The notes: generated by a model from the sequence alone, not told the origin. DNA of 64,000 bases from Acidobacteriaceae bacterium (GCA_019233755.1 JAFAMD010000041.1:42178-106177), one strand, 5' to 3'. Shown: positions 9,046-18,409, numbered from the stretch's first letter. Program-made: numbers and translations.

Positions 9046-9322
9046 CGTCCAGCATCAGTTCGGAGTTGCCGAAGCGGTGGTGCAGCTTGCCTTCGTAATA
9101 GCGGAAGCTCAAAAGCGGCGGCGGCCCCGGCGCAATTTGGGGAGCGGGCGCGACACGCGAATCCGGATTTTCGGCGACATCGGCGCAACGGCCTGAATCG
9201 GCAACTTGTTGAATCACTCTGTTCTGCTCGGGCTGCGAAGCAACTTGCTGAGGCTGCGGATCAGGCTGCTGTCGAGCAAGCAGGAAAAACAGAAATCCGG
9301 CAGTCAACATGCTATTTCCCAC
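9032..9322 (-). CDS. Small exported protein of unknown function
   Basis: 96 residues, not recognised. The N-terminus (MLTAGFLFFLLARQQ after an alternative Met5) looks like a short signal peptide or membrane anchor. A low-complexity Gln/Pro-rich stretch follows (PDPQPQQVASQPEQ), then a more ordered tail (PPLLSFRYYEGKLHHRFGNSELMLDD). There is a single Cys and no lipobox. I regard it as real because it overlaps the gene before it by 11 bases and the gene after it by 14, exactly the packing of the rest of the operon, and because the frame is open with a signal-like start. Function unknown; an accessory exported with the FG-GAP and TPR proteins is the natural guess. Confidence 0.6.
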   Translation of the reverse strand: MGNSMLTAGFLFFLLARQQPDPQPQQVASQPEQNRVIQQVADSGRCADVAENPDSRVAPAPQIAPGPPPLLSFRYYEGKLHHRFGNSELMLDDAGH

Positions 9323-12300
9323 TCAAATCCTGCAAGGCGCGGCGAGCGGTCGCGTTTTCCGGTTTCCTCTCGAGCAGCTGCTGCATGACTTGCCTTGCTC
9401 TGTCGATATTGCCCATGCGTGTGTAGGTTCGGCCCAAATTTAAGTAGAGTATATCTTCGTCGGGACAAACCCGAATGCCATACTCGAACGCGGCAATCGC
9501 ATCGTTGGTTTGGCCCTGCTGGATGTAAAGAACGCCCAGGTTGTTGATGGCATCTGCAAAGTCGCGCTTCAGCTCTATAGCCCGTTGGAAATACTGCTTG
9601 GCCTCGGCGGTCTGACCTTGTTTTGCCATTGCCAGGCCGAGGCCGTTTGCTGCCTCAGGCGACTGCGCGTCCAGTTCTGAAGCTTTGCGATAGAACGCCT
9701 CGGCTTGCTGAAACTGATTCAGTTTGTCGCAAGCATGGCCCGCATTCAGCAGCGTGTACAGTAGATCCGGCTTCAGCGCGAGTGCCTTTTCATAGTTGGC
9801 GAGCGCTTGGGAAAAGTCGCTGCGGCTGTCGCAAACCTCGCCCATGCCCGACCACGCTTCCGCGTAGTTCGCATTTGCGTCCAAAGCGGCACGGAATGAC
9901 TTCTCGGCGGCATCTACGCGATTCGCTTGCAGGTGAATCTGTCCCACCAGCACAAGAACTCGTGCATTTTCGGGAGATCGCTTCAATACCTGCTCGAGAT
10001 AGGGCAGCGCCTGTTCAGAATAGCCGGACCAGAGAAACGCCGCGCCGAATTTAAAGTAATCGCGATGGGCCGGCGCAACGTACGTGCCGGCAAACGGAAG
10101 CGCGCCCTTCTTTGATACGTCTGCGAGATCCGCCTTGACCTGTTGCTCGGACGGAACTTTCGCGTAAACCTTCACGGCATGCCCGTCACTGTTCAGCAGC
10201 AGCGCGAAGGGCGTCACCAGCGACGTTCGCCAGTCGAAAAGATAGCGGCGGAAGATCTCGTATTGTTCGCGGCGCGAACCGGACTTGGCCAGCTCTTCCT
10301 CAGTTAGAACGAACAGTCCTGGTCCTGTGCGTTTTTCGGGGAGGGGTACAGGCTCAAGAAACCAGGTGTCGTCAAGACGCATGGTGTTGTCCGCTTCGAT
10401 CGGCCGCGACGCAAGTTGGAAGGGCGCGCGAAACGCTTTCGTTTTGAACCCGGCTGTACCTTCGGTGATGAGGTACGTGCTGCCCGCCTGCAGATCTGAA
10501 AACTCGTCGATCGCGCCTGAAGGCCAGGTGACGCGAACATGCTTCGCACCCGTTTGCTGACCCAGGCCGAACAGTATGCGCTTGCTGTGCTGCGACAGGA
10601 AACCGGAACCGGCATCCAGCCACTTCGTCTGGTTATCTACCTGGATACGCGCGCCGATGGCATCGCGATTCGACTTTGTGCCGCGCAGCTCGAAGGCAAT
10701 TGCATGGTTCGCGTGGGCGCAGTTGTTCTGCAGAATCCGAACCTGCGGGCCGAGCCGGCTCTTGAGAATGATGTCGGGACGGCCATCGCCGTCGAAATCG
10801 AGGACTGAAAACGAGCGGCTGTCTTCGGGCCAATCGAGTCCGCTGACGCCCGAGAAATCGTAGTAGCGATCGCTGCGCCGAACATGCAGCACGTTCGGCT
10901 CGTGGCCGTTCCAACTGTAGTCTTCGCGGATGAACTGGTTGATGGCGTTCCAGCCGTTCTCGTAGGCGGCCGACGGCTGCGCCTTGACCGGCGACCTGGC
11001 TACCACCTGCCGCCAGAAGAAACCGTTGAGATCGGTCTGCGACGCGTTGGTCAGCATGCCGCAGGTGACGAAGATCTCGGGGTTGCCGTCGTTGTCGAAG
11101 TCGTGCCCGCCGGAAGACCACGCCCAGCGGCCGAAGTTCACATGCTCCTGCCCGGTGCGTTCTTCGAATGTGCCGTCGCCGCGGTTGCGGTACAGCGAGT
11201 TGCCCATGGTGTGCCGCTGATAAGCCTGCGGCGCTGCTTTTGCGGGAGCGAAGTTCTTATCGTCGATGACGCGCTGTCCGGCATCGGTCCACATATTCGC
11301 GACGTACAGATCGGCTTTGCCGTCGTGATCAGAGTCAAACCAGGCAGCGCTCATGCCCGGGCCAATGTCTTCGACGCCGGCCGATGCCGCCAGGTCGCGG
11401 AACTTTCCGTTTCGGTTGACATACAGATTCTTGCGGCCGAAGTCATTAGCGACGAAGAGATCGGGCCAGCCGTCGTCATTGAAATCGCACCAGGCGGGCG
11501 CGAAGCTGAAGCGGTTGTTGTTCTCGTTGATTCCCGTTTCTTCCGTGCAGTCTTCAAAGAAGCCGGAGCCATCCGCGTTCAGCCGGTTGCGGAATAGAAA
11601 ATTCGGCGGTCCGTTCTGCGCGTCGTGATAGGGAGTCGCATAAGTGTACTGCGCTTCACTCTGGAAGTAGACGTAGCAGCAGAGGTAGAGATCAAGCTTG
11701 CTGTCGCGATCGAAATCGGCGGCGGCCATTCCGGTGAAGGCGCCGGCAGGGATGGTGGCGAACCGGAACGCGTCGTCGCGCAGGCGGAGGCGATCGCCTT
11801 CGTTCAGCAGCAGAAGCGGGCCGTTGGCGCGCAGAACGACAAGGTCCTGGCGGCCGACGTTGCGGAGATCCACGAACAAGGCACAGGAGGTGTCATCGAG
11901 GATGCCGGCACCCCAGGCTTCGGTTATGTCAGTGAGGCGGCCTTCGTCCGTGAATTTGTAAAGCCGGTTGGGCAGTCCGCCGGGCTGGCAAATGTAGATT
12001 TCATCCGCGCCGTCGCCGTCGATATCGCCTACCGCGACGCCGTTACTGCCGTAAATGTCGATGCCTGAGGCCGGATCGAGGCGGGCGCGCCAGTACGGGA
12101 TGCCGCGGGAAAGCTGTTCGGCGAACGACGGCGTCTTCTCGAACGCTGCGGCTGTAACGTCCCGAAAGAGCGGTTTTGCTGCCGACGCGACGTGTTCCTC
12201 GAGGGGAGCGAAAGCGGTGAGTTTGCCGTCCGTCCAGGTGATCTGCCAGCGGCCGACACGGTACAGGAACTGGCCGTCGCGCTCGCTTGCAATCTCGTAG

Positions 12301-12716
12301 CGAACCACGCCGCCCGGCAGGGGAAAGAACCGGGCCCGGCGGATTTTTCCGAGCGAGTCTACCCAGGCTTTCCAGTTTTTGCCAAACGAACTAGTTTGCG
12401 CTGTGTCAAAGACAGCTTCGTTCAGATCGGGAGCGATAGCGCGGTAGGACCTGGGCAGCGGCGACGAGAAATTACCAAACGAACCCACAGGCAAACCCAG
12501 GGGCGGATTGAGCGAGGCAAAAGCCTGAGCGATTTCAGCCGCGGTTTTTTCTTCTGGGAATTCATCGTTGCCGGGCAGGATGTACTTCCGTAACCCGAGA
12601 TACGGAGGCGTGTGGCGCGGCTGGTCTGCGAAAGCGGGGGTGGCGCGAAGCGCGGCCAGTGCAGGCAGGGCGGCGGAAGCGGCCAGAAACTCACGACGAT
12701 TGAGACCCTTCCTCAT
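9312..12716 (-). CDS. Tat-exported FG-GAP/ASPIC-UnbV protein fused to TPR repeats
   Basis: 1134 residues. The N-terminus has a twin-arginine signal (NRREFLAASAALPALAAL). FG-GAP/VCBS repeats with DxDxDG loops cover roughly residues 215-660 (DIDGDGADE, DFDRDSKLD, DFNDDGWPD, DSDHDGKAD, DFDNDGNPE, DFDGDGRPD). An ASPIC/UnbV domain follows near 670-750 (TKSNRDAIGARIQV, KHVRVTWPSGAIDEF), then a linker that vaguely resembles a redoxin segment (SLVTPFALLLNSDGHAVKVY), and about seven TPRs from residue 880 to the end. Tat export implies folding before export, possibly with bound metal. The start overlaps the preceding gene by four bases. The fusion ties the FG-GAP and TPR proteins of this operon to one process; the biochemical role is unknown. 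Confidence 0.85.
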   Translation of the reverse strand: MRKGLNRREFLAASAALPALAALRATPAFADQPRHTPPYLGLRKYILPGNDEFPEEKTAAEIAQAFASLNPPLGLPVGSFGNFSSPLPRSYRAIAPDLNEAVFDTAQTSSFGKNWKAWVDSLGKIRRARFFPLPGGVVRYEIASERDGQFLYRVGRWQITWTDGKLTAFAPLEEHVASAAKPLFRDVTAAAFEKTPSFAEQLSRGIPYWRARLDPASGIDIYGSNGVAVGDIDGDGADEIYICQPGGLPNRLYKFTDEGRLTDITEAWGAGILDDTSCALFVDLRNVGRQDLVVLRANGPLLLLNEGDRLRLRDDAFRFATIPAGAFTGMAAADFDRDSKLDLYLCCYVYFQSEAQYTYATPYHDAQNGPPNFLFRNRLNADGSGFFEDCTEETGINENNNRFSFAPAWCDFNDDGWPDLFVANDFGRKNLYVNRNGKFRDLAASAGVEDIGPGMSAAWFDSDHDGKADLYVANMWTDAGQRVIDDKNFAPAKAAPQAYQRHTMGNSLYRNRGDGTFEERTGQEHVNFGRWAWSSGGHDFDNDGNPEIFVTCGMLTNASQTDLNGFFWRQVVARSPVKAQPSAAYENGWNAINQFIREDYSWNGHEPNVLHVRRSDRYYDFSGVSGLDWPEDSRSFSVLDFDGDGRPDIILKSRLGPQVRILQNNCAHANHAIAFELRGTKSNRDAIGARIQVDNQTKWLDAGSGFLSQHSKRILFGLGQQTGAKHVRVTWPSGAIDEFSDLQAGSTYLITEGTAGFKTKAFRAPFQLASRPIEADNTMRLDDTWFLEPVPLPEKRTGPGLFVLTEEELAKSGSRREQYEIFRRYLFDWRTSLVTPFALLLNSDGHAVKVYAKVPSEQQVKADLADVSKKGALPFAGTYVAPAHRDYFKFGAAFLWSGYSEQALPYLEQVLKRSPENARVLVLVGQIHLQANRVDAAEKSFRAALDANANYAEAWSGMGEVCDSRSDFSQALANYEKALALKPDLLYTLLNAGHACDKLNQFQQAEAFYRKASELDAQSPEAANGLGLAMAKQGQTAEAKQYFQRAIELKRDFADAINNLGVLYIQQGQTNDAIAAFEYGIRVCPDEDILYLNLGRTYTRMGNIDRARQVMQQLLERKPENATARRALQDLSGK

Positions 12717-14407
12717 TTTCCGTTTTTGCGAAACGAACTTTCCCGGCCGGGCTCAGTGACGGTAAGTGTCTTATCTATCAATGACTTGCCTAGGGTCTGG
12801 ACTAGTCCGCTTGGCCATCGGATTTCGACATTTTCGACCTCGGTCAGAGGGCCGAGGCCGAAGTGCAGAGTGAAGGAATTTTGCGAATAGAAGCCGCCGC
12901 CGCTCATGACTTCGTCAATCATCTTACGGTTTCCGGCGGTGACGATTACGCGGGCGCCAATGGCGCTGCGGTTGGATTTCGTGCCGGTAAGGGTGACGTT
13001 CAGGTAATGACCCTCCGGACCGCGGTTCTTGAGCAGGCTGGGGTAGGCGTTCATATTGACGATCACGATCTCGGGACGGCCGTCCCCATCGAGATCGCCG
13101 ACGGCCACGCCGCGAGCGGGGCGGGGAACCTGAAAGGCGGGTCCGGCATCGTTGGTGACGTCCTGAAACTTTCCGTTGCCGAGATTGTGGTAGAGGACGG
13201 TCGGCTGCAGGTACGTGTCACCGAGCTGCTTCCCTTCGACTTCAGGGTAGACATGGCCGTTCGCGATGACGAGATCGCGCCAGCCATCGTCGTCGACGTC
13301 GACGAACGCTACGCCCCAGCCGAGCAACTGGCGCATACGAAGGCCGGATTCTCTTGATACGTCAGTAAAAAATTTTCCATCGTCGTTGTGATAGAGCGAG
13401 GTGAGGTCGCCCGAAAAATTCGTTTTGGCGATGTCGAGCAGGCCGTCGCCGTCGTAATCGGCCACCGCGATGCCCATGCCGGCCTGGAGCGCCCCATCGT
13501 AGTTGAAAGCAACGCCGGCTTCCGTGCCGCGCTCTTCGAACGTGCCGTTGTGAAGGTTGTGATAGAGCAGGCTGGGGGTCATGTCGCAGGCGACATAGAT
13601 GTCGGGCCAGCCGTCGTTACCGAAGTCGGCTGCGACAACGCCCAGACCGTACCGGCCGCCGGGCTTCAGGATACCCGCCTTTTCCGATACGTCGGTAAAC
13701 GTGCCATCGCCGTTGTTGTGATAAAGCACATTGTGCGCTTTGGGCAGGCCGCGCGGGCCGCACATGACGGGGATGCCTTTCCACACGCAGTAATCGCCCT
13801 GGCCCGGGTGCGGGGTGGTGTTCAGATCGAGATCGACGTAGTTGGCGATGAAGAGATCGAGGTAGCCGTCGCGATCATAGTCGACAAACGAGCACCCGGA
13901 ACCGAAGCGGATACCGGTGACCGGCAGACGGGCTTTTTCCGTGACGTCTTCGAACGTGCCGTCGCCGCGATTGCGATAGAGGATGTTGTGGCCGTAGTAG
14001 GTGACGAGCAGGTCGGGGTGGCCATCGTTATCGTAGTCGCCGACGCAAACGCCCTGCGCCCAGCCGGTTTGCTTGAAACCGGCCTGGGCGGCCACATTTT
14101 TGAAGCGGCCGTTGCCCTCGTTGTGATAGAGCTGCGGCAGCTCGGCGGGTTGTGGACCGGTTTCATTCAGGCGCGTTCCGTTGGGGATGAAGATATCGTT
14201 GCGGCCATCGCCGTCATAGTCGAATATGGCAACGCCGTTGCCGGTGGTTTCGAGAATGTAGTCTTTGCGCTCGAGGCCTCCGTAAACGTTTTTGACTGTT
14301 AGTCCGGAAGGCCCGGCGATATCCTCAAAATCCGCTTTGAAGGCGGGGACAAGGGCAGCCGCGACTGCGCAGAGAAGTATCCCGCCCACAAAGACGCCGC
14401 GTTTCAT
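12713..14407 (-). CDS. Secreted FG-GAP/VCBS repeat protein with ASPIC/UnbV C-terminus
   Basis: 564 residues and the promoter-proximal gene of the operon. Signal peptide at about residues 1-24 (VFVGGILLCAVAAALVPAF). Seven DxDxDG-type loops are visible (DYDGDGRND, DYDNDGHPD, DYDRDGYLD, DFGNDGWPD, DYDGDGLLD, DVDDDGWRD, DLDGDGRPE). The ASPIC/UnbV domain is near residues 470-545 (GTKSNRSAIGARVIV, FTLHFGLGPLTEVENVEIRWPSG). It is clearly paralogous to 6362-8020: many blocks correspond one to one, such as the MCGPRGLP/NCGPRGLP segment and the DIYVACD segment. Its start is divergent from the first TonB receptor across 215 bases that carry a LacI-type palindrome near the receptor side, so receptor and operon may respond to the same signal. 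Confidence 0.87.
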   Translation of the reverse strand: MKRGVFVGGILLCAVAAALVPAFKADFEDIAGPSGLTVKNVYGGLERKDYILETTGNGVAIFDYDGDGRNDIFIPNGTRLNETGPQPAELPQLYHNEGNGRFKNVAAQAGFKQTGWAQGVCVGDYDNDGHPDLLVTYYGHNILYRNRGDGTFEDVTEKARLPVTGIRFGSGCSFVDYDRDGYLDLFIANYVDLDLNTTPHPGQGDYCVWKGIPVMCGPRGLPKAHNVLYHNNGDGTFTDVSEKAGILKPGGRYGLGVVAADFGNDGWPDIYVACDMTPSLLYHNLHNGTFEERGTEAGVAFNYDGALQAGMGIAVADYDGDGLLDIAKTNFSGDLTSLYHNDDGKFFTDVSRESGLRMRQLLGWGVAFVDVDDDGWRDLVIANGHVYPEVEGKQLGDTYLQPTVLYHNLGNGKFQDVTNDAGPAFQVPRPARGVAVGDLDGDGRPEIVIVNMNAYPSLLKNRGPEGHYLNVTLTGTKSNRSAIGARVIVTAGNRKMIDEVMSGGGFYSQNSFTLHFGLGPLTEVENVEIRWPSGLVQTLGKSLIDKTLTVTEPGRESSFRKNGK

Positions 14408-14548
14408 GAATTCCTGATTCTAGCGCCGAAGCGGATGCGCCCGAATCCGGGCGCGCCGGTTGCGGTGAAAGTATGCGCAAGCCAAATGTTCGCTGCCTTA
14501 CTTCCGGACAAGGGATGACTTTTTACATTAGCGGATCTAATATTTTTC

Positions 14549-14577
14549 TTGAAGTAAGCGTTTACGTGTGGTAGGTT
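14549..14577 (+). promoter_or_regulatory. Sigma-70-like promoter with LacI-type operator in the spacer
   Basis: TTGAAG (14549-14554), a 17-base spacer, then TAGGTT (14572-14577). The near-palindrome GTAAGCGTTTAC (14554-14565) lies inside the spacer and overlaps the last base of the -35 box. The same block recurs upstream of the paralogous receptor at 18333. A bound LacI-family protein here would block RNA polymerase. The box assignment is by eye; the -10 is weak. Confidence 0.6.
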
Positions 14578-14622
14578 CTACCCAGTTCGGCGGTCGACTT
14601 TACTCTGCGTGGGAGGCAATCT

Positions 14623-17600
14623 ATGCCACGTCGGCGTAGTCTGTGTGTTGCGTTCGCCTTTCTCCTGTGCACCTCAGTAGTCTTTGCACAGCGAGACCTC
14701 GGAACTGTTACCGGAACCGTCACTGACCCGCAAGGGTCCGCTGTTCCCAATGCAAAAGTTACTCTTACGAATGACGCGACAGGTGTCGCGTCGGACACCA
14801 CGACAAACGACTCAGGTTCCTATACCCGTCCTGCTTTGAATCCGGGAACCTACACGATTACGGTGGAGGCAGCCGGATTCCAGAAAGCGGAACAGAAGGG
14901 CATCATTGTGAACCCGAGTACGCCAACATCGGTGGATATCTCGCTACTGGTAGGAAATGCGACCCAAACGGTTGAAGTGACGGCATCTGCACCTTTGCTG
15001 CAGACTGAGTCTCCGGCGATCGGCGCGAACCTGAACTCTTCCCAGGTCTCGGAATTGCCGTTGGGCGGGCAGCGCACGTTTACGTTTCTCGCGCGGCTGT
15101 CGCCCGGTGTTGTTCCAGCCGAGCCGGGCGCGCGCGATGCGCTGGGCGGCGGTTTTTCCGCGAACGGCGTGCGGTCGACGGGTGAAAACAACTTCCTGTT
15201 GAACGGCGTTGATAACAACGTCAACGTGATCGACTTCATCAATCAGACTTCGTTCGTGATCGGGCCGTCGGTGGAAGCCATCGGCAATATGCAAATCCTG
15301 ACAAACGGCTACAGCGCGGAATACGGACGCGCGGCCGGCGGAGTGCTGGACATCAGTTTGAAGTCCGGCACGAACCAGGTGCATGGCGTGGGCTTCGAGC
15401 TTCTGCAGAACACGGATCTGGATGCGAACACCTGGGAGAACAATAAGGCGGGTGTTCCGCGGAATAAGTTCATCCAGAATCAGTTTGGCGGCGCGATGGG
15501 CGCCCCAATCATCAAGAACAGACTGTTTGTCTTCGGCGATTATCAAGGCACGCGCATCCGCACGGCAGGCGGCGCGGTCCAGAATCTTGGCTATGGTCAG
15601 TACTTCACGATCCCGACGCCGGCGATGGTTCAGGGTGATTTCTCCCGGCTGCTCGGGGGATCGATTGGCACGATTAACGGAACCAATGTACTGCAGAACG
15701 AAATCTTCGACCCGACAACGACCACATGCCTCAGCGGCTGCCTTCCCGGAACACTGACGGGCAACGGGTCGGGAAATCCGATCTATAGCCGGAACCCGTT
15801 CCCGGGAAATAAGATGCCGATTACGAGCATGGATCCGGCAGCCTATAAGATCGCCAGCTTGTTCCCGGCCCCGAACCAACCTGTGCTAACCGGTACCTTT
15901 CCACAGAACGACTATTACATTGTCACTCCCGGCACACTGAACCAGGACCAGGGCGACGCCCGTGTGGATTTCAACCTGAACGAGCATAACAGCATTTTCG
16001 GGACGATCAGTTGGTCGAACACAAATAAAACCAGCGGGCAGCCGCTCCCGGGTGCGCTCGATGGCGGGAATTTCTACGGGGTGGGCGAGCAGGATCTCGG
16101 ACGCAACGGGATGATTAGCTGGACCCACATCTTCTCGCCCACCCTAGTGAATGAAGCGCGAGTGGGATTCACGCGGCTGGTGACCGCCCGTTTGCAGGGG
16201 AATGCCAGTACAGACGAGTACAAGGCATACGGGATTGGCGGCTACGATCCCACAATCCCTCTGAATGGCGGTCTGATGCAGACGAATCCGGGGCGCTACA
16301 GCCAGTTTGGCGCCAACAACTGGCTTCCGACGAAGGAATATAGCAACGAGTGGGATTTCATTGAAAACCTGGCGGTGACGAAGGGCGTGCATTCGATGAA
16401 GTTCGGCGTCGAATTCCGGCCGTTCCACTTCCCGTTCTTCCAGGTACCCTATCCACACGGTCAAATGGGATTCGCCCTGACAGAGACGGCGTATCCTTCG
16501 AATGTTAAGGATAGCGGCAAAAACGGCACGTTCAGTGCGGATACGGGCGATGAAATGGCTTCGTACCTTCTCGGCGCAATCGACACGGCGCAGATTTCAA
16601 CGACCAACTTTATTTCGTCGACCAAACAGGCTTATGCGTTCTACGGGTTAGACACCTGGAAGGTGAACCCGAAATTGACCCTGACCCTGGGTCTTCGCTA
16701 TGAACTCTTCTCGCCGATCGGCGAGCAGTTCGCACGGCAGTCCAACTATGTCCAGCAGGACGCGACTCTTTACATCCCATCGGGCCCGAACCAGAATGCT
16801 CCGCTGCCACCGAATTTCAATACCCCAGCGACCGTTAACGGCGTCACCTTTCCGGCGCTGTTCCCGAACGTGGCGGTTTCCCGCGGAAAGGTGGGTCCTT
16901 ACCTGATTCCATGGGATAAGACGGATGCCGGCCCGCGGGTGGGATTTGCGTACAATCCGCGCCCGAAGACGGTAGTGCGCGGGTCGTACGGGATCTTCTA
17001 CGGCGGCGAAGAGAATCAGGGCGGAAACCCGAATCGTGGTGAATCAGCACCATTCAACTCATCGCCGGCACTGGACCGACCGGCAGGCGTCGGTTCATTC
17101 CAACCCAACCCGCTCCTTGCTAATGGCAATCCGACAGGCGGTCTAACTGTGGGCTACCCGATCAACGTGTTCAACGGATTCCCGGTTTCATCGCTGCAGT
17201 TCCGCGAGGTGGAGCCGAATTTCAGAAACCCCATGATTCAATCCTGGAACCTGGCCGTGCAGCAGGAACTGCCCGCGCAGATGGCCTTAACCGTTGGCTA
17301 CGTTGGTAATCACCAATCGCATCAGCTCTTCCAGCCGGATTTTAACGCATGTCCCAACGTATTCACGGCAAACCCGAACATCAACTGCAACGCGCTGCGG
17401 CTCTATCCCGATGTCGGCTCTGTTTCGGGGACATCGACCTTCGGTATCGGGAATTATGAGGGGCTGACCGTGCAGCTAGAGAAGCGCCTGACCGTGGGCC
17501 TGCAGTTTACGGCTGCGTACACCTACGGTCATGCGCTGTCAAACACAGGTACTACCCTTTCAGGGTCACCGGGTTTCAATCAACTCGATCCTTCAAACAT

Positions 17601-18189
17601 CGACCGTTCCTACTCGAGCGCTGCGTGGGACATTCGCAACAGTTTCGTTTTGGCCGGCAACTACGAACTGCCATTCGGAAAAGGCAAGCCGTACGGGGCC
17701 AATACGAGCCGATTTGTCCAGGCGATCCTAGGAAACTGGCAGGTCAACGGCATTCTCTCGCTACGCACCGGCCAGCCGTTCACTCTAAACGCCAGTGGCT
17801 GCCAACTTGTCAGCGACGGCGCGCTTTGCGGTCCTCAACTGATCTCGGGCAATGCGAACGCCGCGCCCCCGGGAGGCCGATCTCCGAACGAATGGTTTAA
17901 TACAGCGAACTTCGGTCCCCCGGCTCCGCTCTCGCAGGGCAATCTCGGTCTGCAAACCAACACCGGACCGCCGACGAAGACTCTGGACTTCTCCATCTTC
18001 AAGGATTTCCCGTTCACGGAGCGCTGGAGGCTGGAATTCCGTTCGGAGTTCTTCAATATCTTCAACAACCCGCAGTTCAATATCCAAGATCTATCAAACA
18101 ACCTTTCGAATTCGAATTTCGGCCAGATCACGGGCACACTCTCCGGCAGCGAACGCCACATTCAATTCTCCGCGCGGCTGATGTTCTGA
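14623..18189 (+). CDS. TonB-dependent outer-membrane receptor with carboxypeptidase-regulatory-like N-terminal domain
   Basis: 1188 residues. Signal peptide ends near residue 23 (CTSVVFAQ). A carboxypeptidase-regulatory-like beta-sandwich covers about 27-115 (GTVTGTVTDPQGSAVPNAKV, GTYTITVEAAGF). A plug-type domain covers about 130-245 (NFLLNGVDNNVNVIDF, EYGRAAGGVLDISLKSGTN), then a long beta-barrel ending in the aromatic terminus SARLMF typical of outer-membrane insertion. This is the acidobacterial counterpart of SusC/Oar-type receptors, which import oligosaccharides or other large substrates using TonB energy. The ATG has a good Shine-Dalgarno (GGGAGG, about 10 bases upstream). It is transcribed alone, with its own promoter/operator and a strong terminator. 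The substrate is inferred, from the nearby GH36/GH42/GH35-like genes, to be a galactose-containing glycan. Confidence 0.88.
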   Translation: MPRRRSLCVAFAFLLCTSVVFAQRDLGTVTGTVTDPQGSAVPNAKVTLTNDATGVASDTTTNDSGSYTRPALNPGTYTITVEAAGFQKAEQKGIIVNPSTPTSVDISLLVGNATQTVEVTASAPLLQTESPAIGANLNSSQVSELPLGGQRTFTFLARLSPGVVPAEPGARDALGGGFSANGVRSTGENNFLLNGVDNNVNVIDFINQTSFVIGPSVEAIGNMQILTNGYSAEYGRAAGGVLDISLKSGTNQVHGVGFELLQNTDLDANTWENNKAGVPRNKFIQNQFGGAMGAPIIKNRLFVFGDYQGTRIRTAGGAVQNLGYGQYFTIPTPAMVQGDFSRLLGGSIGTINGTNVLQNEIFDPTTTTCLSGCLPGTLTGNGSGNPIYSRNPFPGNKMPITSMDPAAYKIASLFPAPNQPVLTGTFPQNDYYIVTPGTLNQDQGDARVDFNLNEHNSIFGTISWSNTNKTSGQPLPGALDGGNFYGVGEQDLGRNGMISWTHIFSPTLVNEARVGFTRLVTARLQGNASTDEYKAYGIGGYDPTIPLNGGLMQTNPGRYSQFGANNWLPTKEYSNEWDFIENLAVTKGVHSMKFGVEFRPFHFPFFQVPYPHGQMGFALTETAYPSNVKDSGKNGTFSADTGDEMASYLLGAIDTAQISTTNFISSTKQAYAFYGLDTWKVNPKLTLTLGLRYELFSPIGEQFARQSNYVQQDATLYIPSGPNQNAPLPPNFNTPATVNGVTFPALFPNVAVSRGKVGPYLIPWDKTDAGPRVGFAYNPRPKTVVRGSYGIFYGGEENQGGNPNRGESAPFNSSPALDRPAGVGSFQPNPLLANGNPTGGLTVGYPINVFNGFPVSSLQFREVEPNFRNPMIQSWNLAVQQELPAQMALTVGYVGNHQSHQLFQPDFNACPNVFTANPNINCNALRLYPDVGSVSGTSTFGIGNYEGLTVQLEKRLTVGLQFTAAYTYGHALSNTGTTLSGSPGFNQLDPSNIDRSYSSAAWDIRNSFVLAGNYELPFGKGKPYGANTSRFVQAILGNWQVNGILSLRTGQPFTLNASGCQLVSDGALCGPQLISGNANAAPPGGRSPNEWFNTANFGPPAPLSQGNLGLQTNTGPPTKTLDFSIFKDFPFTERWRLEFRSEFFNIFNNPQFNIQDLSNNLSNSNFGQITGTLSGSERHIQFSARLMF

Positions 18190-18211
18190 CGATTGATTCT
18201 CCCTTGTAAGA

Positions 18212-18246
18212 GGGCCGCTCTTGTGATGAACAAGAGCGGCCCTTTT
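18212..18246 (+). terminator. Intrinsic terminator after the first TonB receptor
   Basis: A 13-bp perfect stem (GGGCCGCTCTTGT at 18212-18224 and its complement at 18230-18242) with a five-base loop (GATGA) is followed by TTTTCT. It ends the 14623-18189 transcript 22 bases after the stop codon. Confidence 0.9.
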
Positions 18247-18332
18247 CTATTGGGCGCTAGCTGTTCTGCTAATGCGCTTACCCTCCTTGTTATACTTCGT
18301 TGAGGTTAGTAGTATATCCTGCGTATTTCTAC

Positions 18333-18361
18333 TTGAAGTAAACGTTTACGTGTGATATAGT
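18333..18361 (+). promoter_or_regulatory. Near-consensus sigma-70-like promoter with perfect LacI-type operator
   Basis: TTGAAG (18333-18338), a 17-base spacer, then TATAGT (18356-18361). The spacer is filled by the perfect 12-base palindrome GTAAACGTTTAC (18338-18349), the core typical of LacI/GalR-family operators with the central CG. The surrounding sequence (CTTGAAGTAARCGTTTACGTGTG) is shared with the copy at 14548-14570. The regulator is not in the window. Confidence 0.7.
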
Positions 18362-18409
18362 TCAACCCAGTTTCAGGCGGTCTCAAATTCTCTGCGTTGG
18401 AGGGAACCT

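Noticed and set aside
13388..14302. 304-codon plus-strand open frame opposite the first FG-GAP gene
   Set aside because: Repetitive VVGD/VAVVI-type translation is the complement of the DxDxDG repeats and not a protein.
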